Below are positions 25,382-35,465 of a stretch of DNA of 64,000 bases, in pieces; the first letter of the stretch is position 1, and each line of letters opens with the position of its first letter. The position numbers were made by a program, and so were the translations under genes. This DNA comes from JBDHXE01 sp035445085 (GTDB lineage Bacteria > Bacteroidota > Ignavibacteria > Kapaibacteriales > UBA2268), in the NCBI GenBank assembly GCA_035445085.1, contig DAOMQA010000012.1:1-64000 (forward strand). Direction: 5' to 3'. Under the pieces are notes generated by a model. It saw only the letters and a program-made list of their open reading frames with translations. It made no database searches and was not told where the DNA came from.

Positions 25382-28300
25382 TTATTTCATAGTAACCAAC
25401 GTATCAGAAACTTTATCCTTAGGTTTTAATTCCTGCAAAGCTTCTTCGTAAGATTTAATATAAAACATATTCTCTTGATTAGGCTCTTTCATTAATTCAT
25501 CAGTTTTTCCTTTAACAAATTTTTCAGTAGCTTCTAATCCATTTTTCTTATTGTAACTAAGTACTTCAAATCGCTTTATTTCTCTTTGCAAACCATAATA
25601 GCTACTGATAGCTTGTTGGTTATTTTGCAAATCTGGTACGGCTTGTTTCATATATTCAGATAATGATGTAAGCATTCTCAATGCATTATCATAATCGCCT
25701 AATGTTTCATAAAGCATAGAGGACACATTATACGGGCCCATTCCTCTACCCATAGCTTCATAATACATATATTCAGGAGCAATGTCAGGATTATTAATTA
25801 GATATTCACTTAATTTAATACCTAAGATTGCGTATTCTTTAGCTTTATCTTTAGCTCCAGCTTCATCATATATTTTTGCAAGTCTGAAAGCAATATCAAA
25901 TGATAGCGGGAATTGCTCTGGTGATATTAGTGAATTCATCTTATCAATAACAGCAATAGCCTTAGAATTATTTTTCTTATTTAATTGGAAAGCTGCATAA
26001 GTCATATATAGACTTCTATATGAAGTCATTAATCTGCGATGAACTTCATCGTAATATACACTTCTATTATTTAAGTTTCTCATCTTAAAACCATATTTTG
26101 GTTCTTTAGAATAGAAGTCGCTATTATCAACATTCATCAAGCACTGTTCCATAATCTTGTCATCAATTGCTTCCATACCGCCTCTCTTTTGCTGCACAGG
26201 GCAAACTCTCATTGCCATACCTTCATAACGAAAATAAGGGTCTAAGCCAGCGAAAGCATCTGGTCCAACAGTTGTTGAAAAATAAACAGGTCTTTCAAAT
26301 TTCACTTGTTTTAATATATCTAAAATTAATTTATCTTGTACTCTAAACAAACTTGTTTGTTTTCCATTTCTTTCGCCGTACGGTTTGCCAGCAAATACAA
26401 ATCTCATATTTCCATCATTTAATATATTTTCGTCGTTTGTATATTTTGCTAATATTTCGCGACGAACTGGAATAACTACGTTCTGTGGTTCGCCAAAATC
26501 ATAAGACAATGCTCCCTCTTGATTTTCATCAAAATTCTGTAGGCTTGCATTACTAAAACTCAATGGAAGTTTGTTTGCTCCCCAAGGCATTCTATTCTTT
26601 AATTGGTCAATGTACCAAAGCGTATTTCCAAGACTTAAATTTACCACTCTTACATCGCGACGAACACCAGCAACGTCTTGTATCCACCAAACTGGGAATG
26701 TATCGTTGTCCCCATTGGTAAACAATATAGCATCTTTTTCGAGTGACTGAAGAATATTATATGAATAGTCAAAAGGCAAATAATTACCAGCACGGGAATG
26801 AATTTTCCAACCTCCTACAGCCATATTTATAGGAACTAATATTAATGAACCTAAAAACACGCTACCAGCAATGACTGGCGTCATCTTCCGCTTAGCTAAG
26901 GATTCCATTAAAGTAAATGCGCCAATACCAATCCATAGCGTCCACACAAAAAAGGCACCAGAATAAAAGTAATCTCTTTCGCGTGGTTGTGGATCTTGTT
27001 GATTTTGCTGTAAGGCTGCTAAAACACCCATTACTAAAAACATAGAAAGGTATACGAGAGCCATTTTTCTGTCGTGCTTGAAATGATAAAACATACCAAT
27101 CAAACCAAAAATCAAAGGTAAGGCAAAAAATCGAACGGGAAATTCATTAATATAGCCTGAACCATGGTTCAATTTCTTTATTTCAGGGTCATCTTTGCTA
27201 CTAAACCACGCAACACCAGCATCTTGTACATCGCTTTTTCGCCCAATAAAATTCCAACCAAAATATCTCCAGAACATATGGTTCATTTGATATTGTATCA
27301 TATAGTTAATTTCGCCACTTGTATTAATATTGGTGAATTTTTTTACTCCTACTTGGTCGCCATTTTTAGTTGTAAAAGGAACTGTTGATGGTGGAAACCA
27401 TTCGCCATATACATATTCACCACGAGAATCTTTTAATGTATATCTTTCAATAAAATAGTCATCAGTTTGGTAACGACGAGGCCAAGTAGGTGCATTACCA
27501 TATTGTTCACGTCCAAGATATGATGATAATTTAGAGAAATTCTTAGGTTCATTTTCATTCATTGGCGGATTAGCATTGGAACGAAGTAAAATTTGTGTAT
27601 AAGTTGTATATCCAAAAAGTATTAATAAGAATGAAGCCGAAGCTATAGTCAGCCAATTGATATCTTTTTTCTTCCCATACACAAAGCCAGCAATAGCAGC
27701 AAATATTACTAATAAAGCTACGACTGTAAGAGCGTTTGAACCTTCTACTGCATATTCAAAAGCATCATTTCTTGAAGCTGTGTGTCCCGCCAAAAACGAA
27801 GGTAGCCAAGTTACTATACCCGGATAAATAACTACAAATATTGCTATAGAAGCCAAACCCATGATAATAAAGGACTGCCAACGAAACTCATATTTTCTAA
27901 AATAGACTAACATAATTATAGAAAATATTGTCAGTATTGCTAATAAGTGAACACCTGTGGACAATCCTATTAAGTAGGCTATTAGAAACAGCCATCGCTC
28001 ATGCCCGGGCTCATCTGCTTTATCGTACCATTTCATCATTAACCAAACAATCAACGCAACAAATGTTAATGAAGTAGCATATACTTCCGATTCTACAGAG
28101 TTAAACCACATCGTATCACTAAAAGTTAGTGCTGCCGCTGCTATAAAACCAGAGCCAAACATTGCTATAGCATCGCCTAAGTTATTTGGCTCTCCTTTGT
28201 AGCTTTTAATCATCCTAACAGCAATTAAATAAGTAAATAGTACTGTAAAGGCACTGGAGAATACTGCGGCTAAATTAACTCGCCACCCCAAATCCCCAAA

Positions 28301-28504
28301 TGGAATTATAACTTGGAATAATTTACCAATCATAAGAAAAAGAGGAGCACCGGGTGGGTGCGGTACTTGTTGCCAAGTCGCTGCAGCCGAAAACTCACCG
28401 CAATCCCAAAAGGGAACGCTCGGCTGAACGGTCATTGTATAAACTATTGCTGCCAACAAAAATGATAAGGTAGCAAAAGTTTGGTGAAGAACTTTATTAT
28501 TCAT
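25382..28504 (-). CDS. DUF2723 family membrane protein (GT117/TMEM260-like) with TPR-like C terminus
   Basis: 1,040 residues. The first ~600 residues hold many membrane helices and the family hallmark FWDCGEFSAAATWQQVPHPP near residues 31-50, an acidic loop after the first helix as in protein O-mannosyltransferase-type GT-C enzymes. The periplasmic part follows (NGDNDTFPVWWIQDVAGVRRDV, a highly conserved stretch of this family). The last ~200 residues are helical repeats resembling TPRs (AFQLNKKNNSKAIAVIDKM, FRLAKIYDEAGAKDKAKEYA). In Bacteroidota these proteins are nearly universal. Eukaryotic TMEM260 O-mannosylates proteins; transfer of a sugar to exported proteins is a reasonable but untested idea here. 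Monocistronic. Confidence 0.92.
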   Translation of the reverse strand: MNNKVLHQTFATLSFLLAAIVYTMTVQPSVPFWDCGEFSAAATWQQVPHPPGAPLFLMIGKLFQVIIPFGDLGWRVNLAAVFSSAFTVLFTYLIAVRMIKSYKGEPNNLGDAIAMFGSGFIAAAALTFSDTMWFNSVESEVYATSLTFVALIVWLMMKWYDKADEPGHERWLFLIAYLIGLSTGVHLLAILTIFSIIMLVYFRKYEFRWQSFIIMGLASIAIFVVIYPGIVTWLPSFLAGHTASRNDAFEYAVEGSNALTVVALLVIFAAIAGFVYGKKKDINWLTIASASFLLILFGYTTYTQILLRSNANPPMNENEPKNFSKLSSYLGREQYGNAPTWPRRYQTDDYFIERYTLKDSRGEYVYGEWFPPSTVPFTTKNGDQVGVKKFTNINTSGEINYMIQYQMNHMFWRYFGWNFIGRKSDVQDAGVAWFSSKDDPEIKKLNHGSGYINEFPVRFFALPLIFGLIGMFYHFKHDRKMALVYLSMFLVMGVLAALQQNQQDPQPRERDYFYSGAFFVWTLWIGIGAFTLMESLAKRKMTPVIAGSVFLGSLILVPINMAVGGWKIHSRAGNYLPFDYSYNILQSLEKDAILFTNGDNDTFPVWWIQDVAGVRRDVRVVNLSLGNTLWYIDQLKNRMPWGANKLPLSFSNASLQNFDENQEGALSYDFGEPQNVVIPVRREILAKYTNDENILNDGNMRFVFAGKPYGERNGKQTSLFRVQDKLILDILKQVKFERPVYFSTTVGPDAFAGLDPYFRYEGMAMRVCPVQQKRGGMEAIDDKIMEQCLMNVDNSDFYSKEPKYGFKMRNLNNRSVYYDEVHRRLMTSYRSLYMTYAAFQLNKKNNSKAIAVIDKMNSLISPEQFPLSFDIAFRLAKIYDEAGAKDKAKEYAILGIKLSEYLINNPDIAPEYMYYEAMGRGMGPYNVSSMLYETLGDYDNALRMLTSLSEYMKQAVPDLQNNQQAISSYYGLQREIKRFEVLSYNKKNGLEATEKFVKGKTDELMKEPNQENMFYIKSYEEALQELKPKDKVSDTLVTMK

Positions 28505-28831
28505 AATTCTTTATATAATATTTATTGTTAATAACTTTCTAGATTTTGTAATATCACAAACTTTAAATTTAAGAAAAATATATTAAATTCAATTAAATTT
28601 AACGTGCATATAACGATTTAATTCAAATTATAATACTTGCTTTTGATATACTACTTTATAACGATACAAAATTTATTATTTGAGTATCATCGCAAAATGA
28701 ATTATTTTTAAGAATTGTTTACAAGAACATTATTAATAAATATTGATTAATACTAAATTCTTTTATAGAAAAATAGCTACATATTCGTTTTAAGTACAAA
28801 GTAACTTTTAAATATAGAAAATAGAAACAAA
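28505..28831. other. Intergenic region between divergent DUF2723 and PEP-mutase-like genes
   Basis: About 327 AT-rich bases that must hold two divergent promoters. I looked for TAnnTTTG on both strands and found only off-spaced versions (for example TATTATTTG near 28674). No hairpin, small gene or repeat stands out. Confidence 0.5.
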
Positions 28832-29674
28832 ATGAGTTCAGATTTTAATTTATTTAATCAAAATGAGTTAGCAAATAAATTTCACTCACTTCATCATAAT
28901 AATGAGATGTTAGTTTTGCCCAATGCTTGGGACTGCTCTTCAGCAAAAATTTTTGAAGTTAATGCTTTCCCAGCTATTGCAACTACAAGTTGTGGCTTAT
29001 CTTGGGCTTGTGGCTATCAAGATGGAGAATATATACCGTCAGATTTGATGGTGCAAATTATAAGAGGTATTACAAGAGTAGTAAAAATTCCTGTTAGCGC
29101 CGATATAGAAGGTGGATTTTATCGCGACAATTTAGAATTATACTCCAAATTTATTAATGATTTGATAGATGCAGGGGTAATAGGCATCAATTTAGAGGAT
29201 AGCAATTCAAGAACGAACACATTAGTCGATACTAAAGAGCAAAGAAAATTTCTTAAGATTGCCAAAGAAATTGCCTTGCAAAAAGGAGTGAATTTATTTG
29301 TAAATGCGCGCGTCGACGGAATGATATTAGAAAACGAAAGTCTTGAATATAGAATAAGCACTTGTATTGAACGGGCTAATTTATATAAAGAAGCAGGAGT
29401 TGACGGTATTTTTGTTCCTTTTATTAGAGATATAGAAACGGTAGCAAAAATAAAAGAAGATATAAAACTTCCTTTAAACATTATGATAACTAATACATTA
29501 AATATTAGTGAATTACGAAAATTAAAAGTAGAAAGAGTTAGTATAGGAGGTAGAGCTATGTTAGCAACATTAAGTTTGCTAAATAATATAGCTAATGATA
29601 TAAAAAATAGTAACGATTGGAGTTCGCTATTTACAACTGCACCTACTTACGAAACCTTAAACAGTTGGTTCTAA
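28832..29674 (+). CDS. Isocitrate lyase/phosphoenolpyruvate mutase family protein
   Basis: 280 residues with the ICL/PEPM TIM-barrel fold: LVLPNAWDCSSAKIFEV near residue 28, ATTSCGLSWACGYQDGE, PVSADIEGGFY (the metal-binding Asp/Glu strand), GVIGINLEDSNS and FVNARVDGMIL. It lacks the KKCGH loop of true isocitrate lyase. It thus belongs to the PEPM-like subgroup annotated as carboxyvinyl-carboxyphosphonate phosphorylmutase or oxaloacetate-decarboxylase-like, whose substrates vary. It is followed 52 bases later by aconitase, so a link to central C-C lyase chemistry (for example 2-methylisocitrate-like substrates) is possible, but no other methylcitrate-cycle gene is here. Confidence 0.88.
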   Translation: MSSDFNLFNQNELANKFHSLHHNNEMLVLPNAWDCSSAKIFEVNAFPAIATTSCGLSWACGYQDGEYIPSDLMVQIIRGITRVVKIPVSADIEGGFYRDNLELYSKFINDLIDAGVIGINLEDSNSRTNTLVDTKEQRKFLKIAKEIALQKGVNLFVNARVDGMILENESLEYRISTCIERANLYKEAGVDGIFVPFIRDIETVAKIKEDIKLPLNIMITNTLNISELRKLKVERVSIGGRAMLATLSLLNNIANDIKNSNDWSSLFTTAPTYETLNSWF

Positions 29675-29725
29675 AATATTAAGACAAGGATAATTTAACA
29701 ATTAATATGGGGCGTACGATAAAAC

Positions 29726-32503
29726 ATGAAATATTCTAAGGCAAAATCTGTAAAAGAAATTTCAGTAGAAGGTAAGAAATATAATTACAGCTCTCTGAAA
29801 AATCTAGAAGGCGGCAACATTGAACACTTGCCATTTAGTATACGTATATTATTAGAGAATATATTAAGAAATTACGATGGGTTCAGTATTACTGATGAAC
29901 ACATTGATACACTATTGAATTGGGTGCCAGAAGCTATCGATAAAGATATTCCTTTCAAGCCTGCACGTATTTTAATGCAAGACTTTACTGGAGTACCTGC
30001 TGTTGTTGATATGGCATCACTTCGCTCGGAATTTATTAGACACGGTAAAGATGGACAAAAAATAAATCCTGCCATACCAGTAGATTTAGTCATTGACCAC
30101 TCTGTTCAAGTAGACTACTTCGGTACTGATTACTCTTACGGTAAAAACGTTGAGTTAGAATTTGAAAGAAATAAAGAAAGATATGAGCTATTAAAATGGG
30201 CTCAAAAAGGTTTGAGTAATTTTACGGTAGTGCCTCCGGGTATGGGTATTTGCCATCAAGTAAACTTAGAGTATTTAGCTAAGGGCGTAATAGCACGTGA
30301 TTCTTGGCTAATTCCTGATACTTTAGTGGGTACTGACTCCCATACTCCTATGGTTAATGGTATTGGTGTAATTGCTTGGGGCGTTGGAGGCATCGAAGCG
30401 GAAGCAGCAATGCTTGGACAGCCCATTTTCTTTACTTGCCCACAAGTTGTAGGACTTAAATTAACAGGCAAAATCCCAAATCAGTGTACAGCAACTGATT
30501 TAGTGCTTACCATTACTAGATTATTAAGAGATACTGGTGTTGTAGGCAAGTTTGTAGAAGTTTATGGCGATGGTTTAGATAACCTTTCTGTAACTGACCG
30601 TGCCACTATATCAAATATGTCTCCTGAATTTGGTTGCACTGTTACGTATTTCCCTATCGATAACCGCACATTAGAATATATGCGTTCAACTAATCGCTCC
30701 ACAGAGCAAATTAAAATAGTTGAAGAGTATTGCAAAGAGAACTTATTATGGAGAACAGGAAATGAACAGATTCAATATTCAGCTGTTGTTGAATTAGATT
30801 TAGCTACCTTAGAGCCTACTGTATCTGGTCCTAAACGCCCTCAAGATAAAATCTTTGTAAAAGACCTCGGCAAAAAGTTTATAGAATTACTAAAGAATGA
30901 GTTTAGTAGAGATTACCAGCCTAAAGAAGAAAGGTCGGAATCTGCTTGGCTAAAAGAAGGCGGCTCTGGTACTGAATTCACTTTTGGCAAAGTACCAATA
31001 AATGGTAAAGCTACATCTGAAGTTGTTATTGACAATTCTCATCACTCTGTAAGAATCAAGCAAGCTAATAAAGAGTTTATTCTTAGCGATGGTAGCATTG
31101 TTATTGCTGCAATTACAAGTTGTACTAATACATCTAACCCTGCCGTTATGGTTGGGGCAGGATTATTAGCACGCAACGCTATAGAAAAGGGGTTGAGAAC
31201 AAAGAATTGGGTAAAGACGTCATTAGCACCCGGCTCTAAAGTTGTAACTAAATATTTAGAGCGTTCTGGTTTAAATGTAGATTTAGAAGCATTAAGATTT
31301 CATACTGTAGGTTATGGTTGCACATCTTGTATTGGCAATTCTGGTCCGTTGCCTCCAGCTATAGCTATGGCAGTAGATAAAGGAGAACTAGTCGTTTCTG
31401 CAGTATTATCTGGTAATAGAAATTTTGAAGCAAGAGTGCACCCACAAGTGAAAATGAACTTCTTAATGTCGCCAATGTTAGTTGTTGCTTATGCCTTAGC
31501 TGGTAGAGTAGATCTTGATTTAATAAACGATCCTATAGACTTTGATCCTAATGGTCAGCCAGTATATCTAAAAGATATTTGGCCATCAAGAGATGAGATA
31601 CAAAACACTATTAATCATTGCTTAAAACAAGATGATTTTGAAGAGGTATATGATGTTATTTTTGACGGCTCTACTGATTGGCAAGAGTTAGAAGTTAATT
31701 TAGACCAAAATTTTGAATGGGACCAAAGTTCTACATATATTCGCGAAGCACCATTCTTTGAAAATTTGAATGCAACGCCGGACCCAATTGCCGACATAAA
31801 AGATGCAAAAGTCTTATTATATTTAGGTGATTCTGTTACTACGGACCATATTTCTCCAGCAGGCTCATTTAAGCCTGATTCTGCCGCTGGCGCATATTTA
31901 GTAAGTCAAGGAATTGCAAAAGAAGATTTTAACTCTTATGGCTCTCGTAGAGGTAACCACGAAGTAATGATGAGAGGTACTTTTGCTAACGTAAGAATTA
32001 AAAATAAAATTGCTGATAAAGAAGGCGGTTACAGCCGTTACTTGCCTACTGGCGAAGTTATGACCGTTTATGATACAGCAATGCAATATAAAGAAGATAA
32101 AACAAATTTAATTATCTTGGCTGGCAAAGAATATGGCTCTGGGTCTTCAAGAGATTGGGCTGCTAAGGGAACTTTCTTATTAGGTGTACAGGCAGTAATT
32201 GCTGAAAGCTATGAACGTATACATAGAAGTAACTTAGTAGGTATGGGTGTTGCTCCTTTAGTATTTACTAATGGCGAAAATGCAAGCTCATTAGGCTTAG
32301 ATGGCACAGAAACATATAGCATTATCGGTTTAGCTGATAATCTAACGCCACACAAAATTATTGATGTGCATGCCGTTCATCCATCAGGCAAGATAACTGA
32401 TTTCAAAGTAGAAGCAAGATTAGATTCATCTATTGAAATTGAATATTACAAAAATCAAGGTATTTTGCAATATGTCCTAAGAGACTATTTAAAGAATAAT
32501 TAG
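29726..32503 (+). CDS. acnA: Aconitate hydratase (AcnA type)
   Basis: 925 residues, the length of AcnA/IRP1-type enzymes, which interconvert citrate and isocitrate in the TCA cycle. Visible motifs: TDSHTPMVNGIGVIAWGVGG near residue 200, ITSCTNTSNP near 466 and GYGCTSCIGNSGPL near 532, carrying the three Cys that bind the [4Fe-4S] cluster. The swivel domain follows with GDSVTTDHISPAG, GSRRGNHEVMMRGTFANVR and KEYGSGSSRDWAAKG near 800. Full length and apparently intact. The labile cluster makes it a natural target of the NO damage handled by the neighbouring region. A strong terminator follows. Confidence 0.98.
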   Translation: MKYSKAKSVKEISVEGKKYNYSSLKNLEGGNIEHLPFSIRILLENILRNYDGFSITDEHIDTLLNWVPEAIDKDIPFKPARILMQDFTGVPAVVDMASLRSEFIRHGKDGQKINPAIPVDLVIDHSVQVDYFGTDYSYGKNVELEFERNKERYELLKWAQKGLSNFTVVPPGMGICHQVNLEYLAKGVIARDSWLIPDTLVGTDSHTPMVNGIGVIAWGVGGIEAEAAMLGQPIFFTCPQVVGLKLTGKIPNQCTATDLVLTITRLLRDTGVVGKFVEVYGDGLDNLSVTDRATISNMSPEFGCTVTYFPIDNRTLEYMRSTNRSTEQIKIVEEYCKENLLWRTGNEQIQYSAVVELDLATLEPTVSGPKRPQDKIFVKDLGKKFIELLKNEFSRDYQPKEERSESAWLKEGGSGTEFTFGKVPINGKATSEVVIDNSHHSVRIKQANKEFILSDGSIVIAAITSCTNTSNPAVMVGAGLLARNAIEKGLRTKNWVKTSLAPGSKVVTKYLERSGLNVDLEALRFHTVGYGCTSCIGNSGPLPPAIAMAVDKGELVVSAVLSGNRNFEARVHPQVKMNFLMSPMLVVAYALAGRVDLDLINDPIDFDPNGQPVYLKDIWPSRDEIQNTINHCLKQDDFEEVYDVIFDGSTDWQELEVNLDQNFEWDQSSTYIREAPFFENLNATPDPIADIKDAKVLLYLGDSVTTDHISPAGSFKPDSAAGAYLVSQGIAKEDFNSYGSRRGNHEVMMRGTFANVRIKNKIADKEGGYSRYLPTGEVMTVYDTAMQYKEDKTNLIILAGKEYGSGSSRDWAAKGTFLLGVQAVIAESYERIHRSNLVGMGVAPLVFTNGENASSLGLDGTETYSIIGLADNLTPHKIIDVHAVHPSGKITDFKVEARLDSSIEIEYYKNQGILQYVLRDYLKNN

Positions 32504-32523
32504 TATTTTTTGTTTTAAATTTG

Positions 32524-32560
32524 CTCCCTTAATCTAAGATAATTGATTAAGGGAGTTTTT
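32524..32560 (+). terminator. Intrinsic terminator after aconitase
   Basis: A perfect 11-bp stem, CTCCCTTAATC (32524-32534) with GATTAAGGGAG (32545-32555), with a 10-nt loop, then five T. The ~240 bases after it are AT-rich with no gene. Confidence 0.93.
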
Positions 32561-32804
32561 GTATATTATAAGAATAAATAACATTATCATGCAGAGCTTC
32601 AGAGATAACAATATTATATTTGATATTCCATATTTCTCTTAGTATTAAAAATCAGAAATTTTCATAATTACTCATACTCTGATTTCATACCCATCAGAGC
32701 ATAAATAATGTTTGTTCTACTTTGTTAATTTAATATAATCTCTGTCTATAATAAGATAACTCTCAATTTTACTATTTATTCCTATATTACTCGTATAAAA
32801 ATAC

Positions 32805-32812
32805 TATATTTG
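32805..32812 (+). promoter_or_regulatory. Probable -7 element for the acyl-CoA synthetase gene
   Basis: TATATTTG matches TAnnTTTG, 37 bases before the start codon. No clear -33 TTTG at 19 bases. Confidence 0.45.
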
Positions 32813-32849
32813 CACATTAATTAATAAAATAACTTTATATTATAATAAG

Positions 32850-34907
32850 ATGATAAACGAGCAGTTATTAAATCCTAAGAGTATCATTGTTTTAGGCGGT
32901 TCTAACGATATAGAAAAGCCAGGCGGTAAGATTTTATTCAATATTATAAGTGGTGGATTCAGAGGTAAATTATTAGTTGTAAACCCGAAAGAGTCTTTTG
33001 TACAAGGTATAAAATGCGTACCAAATGTCAATGAAGTTAATGAAAAATATGATTTAGCTATATTAGCAATTCCTGCTAAATACACTTTAGAAGCGGTAGA
33101 GGTTTTAGCTTTAGAAAAGGGTGTAAAAGCTTTTATAGTGCTATCTGCTGGATTTAGTGAATTTGGCGAGCAAGGTAAAATTTTAGAATATAAAATCGCT
33201 GATACTGTAAATAAATCTGGTGCTTCTCTTATTGGACCTAACTGCATTGGCGTACTCACACAAAGCTATAAAGGAGTATTTGCTGGGCTAACGCCCGAAT
33301 TAAGCCCTAAGGGCTGTGATATGGTGTCTGCTTCTGGTGCTACAATTGCCTTTATACTTGAGATGGCTGTACCTCGTGGACTTCGCTTTAATTCAATTTT
33401 TTCTGTTGGCAATGCAGCTCAAATGGGAGTTGAGGAGATATTAGAGTATTGGGACAATACTTATATAGAAAACGAGAGCCCCAAAGTTAAAATATTTTAT
33501 ATAGAGCAAATCAAATCACCAGATAAATTACTTAAACACTGTCGTTCTCTGATAAATAAAGGTTGTAGAATTGCTGCTATAAAAGCAGGAACGACCGAAG
33601 CAGGCTCAAGAGCAGTAAGTAGCCATACAGGAGCGTTAGCAGGATCTGACGCTGCAGTAGATGCCTTATTTAAAAAAGCGGGCATTGTTCGTTGCTATTC
33701 AAGGCAAGAGTTAGTTTATGTAGCTGGTATTTTATTGCACAAGCAATTACAAGGACCTAATTTAGCTGTCATCACTCATGCTGGTGGCTCTGGCGTTATG
33801 CTCACCGATATATTATCTAAAGGGGGTATGAATATACCTCAACTCGAAGGTAAGGCAGCTAACGAATTACTATCGCTATTAAATACAGGCTCTTCAGTAG
33901 CAAATCCCATTGATTTTCTGGCCACTGGTACAGCCGATCAATTAGGAACAATTTTAGAATATGTTGATAGGAAATTTGATGATATAGATGGTTCAGTCGT
34001 AATTTTTGGAACCACAGGAATGTTCGATGTTACGGGAGTATATGATGTTCTACACGAAAAGATGAAATGGAGTAAGAAGCCAATTTATCCTTGTTTGCCG
34101 TCTGTAGTGCAGGCAGAAAAAGCGGTAAAGCACTTTCTTTCCTTAGGTAGGGTAGCATTTACAGATGAAGTTGCAATAGGTGGGGCGTTATCTAAAGTCT
34201 ACCATACTCCAAAACCAGCCCAAGAATTTACATTACCATCTATTGATGTGGCAACAATAAGAAATATCATTGATAATTCCGACGATGGGTATTTAAGTCC
34301 AGAAAAGATACAAAGTATTTTTGATGCCACTGGGATTCCACGCGTACAAGAACAAGTTAGCAATGATTTAAATGCAATCATAAATTATGCTGAAGAAATT
34401 GGCTATCCTGTTGTAATGAAAGTTGTGGGTCCAATACATAAAACAGATGTAGGAGGCGTAGTATTAAATATCAGACACCCCGATATTATTAAACGTGAGT
34501 TTGAACGTTTAATGAAAATTGAAGAAGCTACTGCCGTACTTGTCCAATCAATGTTTAGCGGCACTGAATTATTCCTTGGGGCAAAGAAAGAAGAAGACTT
34601 TGGGCATATCGTATTATTAGGGTTAGGAGGAATTTTTATTGAGGTCTTAAAAGATTTCTCATCTGCTCTTGCCCCAGTCTCTAAAATTGAAGCACTAAGA
34701 ATGATGAAAGAATTACGCTCATATAAATTATTAGAAGGGGTGCGTAACCAAGAGGGGGTTAATTTAGATATTTTTGCTGATATTGTAGAAAAACTCTCGT
34801 CGTTATTACATGCGGTCCCAGAAATTGTTGAATTGGACATAAATCCATTATTAGGCAAAAAAGATAAAATTTTAGCTGTTGATGGTAGAATTTGTATAAA
34901 AAAATGA
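32850..34907 (+). CDS. Acetate/acyl-CoA ligase (ADP-forming), fused alpha-beta
   Basis: 685 residues with the fused architecture of ADP-forming acetyl-CoA synthetases, which convert acyl-CoA + ADP + Pi to acid + ATP, or the reverse. Order: CoA-binding Rossmann domain (1-~135, SIIVLGGSNDIEKPGGKILF), two succinyl-CoA-ligase-like domains (~140-440) with the phosphorylated His259 in SSHTGALAGSD, and a C-terminal ATP-grasp domain (~465-685, GYPVVMKVVGPIHKTDVGGV, ELDINPLL). The range of acids used cannot be read from sequence. The gene stands alone between a terminator and the L19 promoter. Some relatives lacking activity are protein acetyltransferases (Pat), but no GNAT domain is present here. Confidence 0.92.
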   Translation: MINEQLLNPKSIIVLGGSNDIEKPGGKILFNIISGGFRGKLLVVNPKESFVQGIKCVPNVNEVNEKYDLAILAIPAKYTLEAVEVLALEKGVKAFIVLSAGFSEFGEQGKILEYKIADTVNKSGASLIGPNCIGVLTQSYKGVFAGLTPELSPKGCDMVSASGATIAFILEMAVPRGLRFNSIFSVGNAAQMGVEEILEYWDNTYIENESPKVKIFYIEQIKSPDKLLKHCRSLINKGCRIAAIKAGTTEAGSRAVSSHTGALAGSDAAVDALFKKAGIVRCYSRQELVYVAGILLHKQLQGPNLAVITHAGGSGVMLTDILSKGGMNIPQLEGKAANELLSLLNTGSSVANPIDFLATGTADQLGTILEYVDRKFDDIDGSVVIFGTTGMFDVTGVYDVLHEKMKWSKKPIYPCLPSVVQAEKAVKHFLSLGRVAFTDEVAIGGALSKVYHTPKPAQEFTLPSIDVATIRNIIDNSDDGYLSPEKIQSIFDATGIPRVQEQVSNDLNAIINYAEEIGYPVVMKVVGPIHKTDVGGVVLNIRHPDIIKREFERLMKIEEATAVLVQSMFSGTELFLGAKKEEDFGHIVLLGLGGIFIEVLKDFSSALAPVSKIEALRMMKELRSYKLLEGVRNQEGVNLDIFADIVEKLSSLLHAVPEIVELDINPLLGKKDKILAVDGRICIKK

Positions 34908-34914
34908 TTTAAAT

Positions 34915-34945
34915 TTTGTAGAATTATAAATTTTTACTATTTTTG
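34915..34945 (+). promoter_or_regulatory. rplS promoter, TTTG-N19-TATTTTTG
   Basis: TTTG (34915-34918), exactly 19 bases, then TATTTTTG (34938-34945), a complete match to the Bacteroidota consensus. It starts just after the stop codon of the acyl-CoA synthetase gene. An AGGAG ribosome binding site (34960-34964) lies 9 bases before the ATG. Confidence 0.85.
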
Positions 34946-34973
34946 TAGTCTGTATTTTTAGGAGTAGGTAAAA

Positions 34974-35354
34974 ATGAATACACTTGATTATGTAAATCAA
35001 ATTGCTCTTAATAGAGTTGAAGAATTTAGAAAGAATAAAGATGGCGAAAACTATGTATCTGTTCCTGATATTAGAGAAGGGGACACGGTTAGTATAGCTG
35101 TTAGAGTAGTGGAAGGCGAAAAAGAACGTATCCAAATGTTTAAGGGTATTGTTTTAGGTCTTAGAGGAGCGGGTATCCATAAGACTTTCACAGTAAGAAA
35201 AATATCAAACGGAGTAGGTGTAGAACGTGTATTCCCTGCTTATTCTCCTATGCTTCAGAGCATTACGATAGAAAAGACTGGTAGAACTCGTCGTGCCAAA
35301 CTTTACTATTTACGCGGAATGTCAGAAAAGAAAATCAGACAAAAACTCAGCTAA
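34974..35354 (+). CDS. rplS: 50S ribosomal protein L19
   Basis: 126 residues, typical bL19 length. L19 sits at the 30S/50S interface of the ribosome. Characteristic stretches: PDIREGDTVSIAVRVVEGEKER, RIQMFKGIVLGLRGAG, FTVRKISNGVGVERVFP and RAKLYYLRGMSEKKIRQKL at the C terminus. The usual neighbours (rpsP, rimM, trmD) are absent; the gene has its own strong promoter and terminator. Confidence 0.99.
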   Translation: MNTLDYVNQIALNRVEEFRKNKDGENYVSVPDIREGDTVSIAVRVVEGEKERIQMFKGIVLGLRGAGIHKTFTVRKISNGVGVERVFPAYSPMLQSITIEKTGRTRRAKLYYLRGMSEKKIRQKLS

Positions 35355-35390
35355 TTATTCTGATAAATTTGTATTTAAGCAAAGTGTTAA

Positions 35391-35427
35391 AATTGAGGCA
35401 ATCTTTAATAAATTGCCTCAATTTTTG
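35391..35427. terminator. Bidirectional terminator between rplS and the K+/H+ antiporter gene
   Basis: A perfect 12-bp stem, AATTGAGGCAAT (35391-35402) with ATTGCCTCAATT (35412-35423), with a 9-nt loop. T runs follow on both strands (plus: TTTTTG; minus: TTTTAAC). Confidence 0.93.
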
Positions 35428-35465
35428 TTGGATACTGGGCTAAACGTATATTTTATATTTCTATG

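Noticed and set aside
34872..35135. 87-residue frame antisense to rplS
   Set aside because: It lies over the promoter and coding part of a certain ribosomal protein gene; shadow frame.
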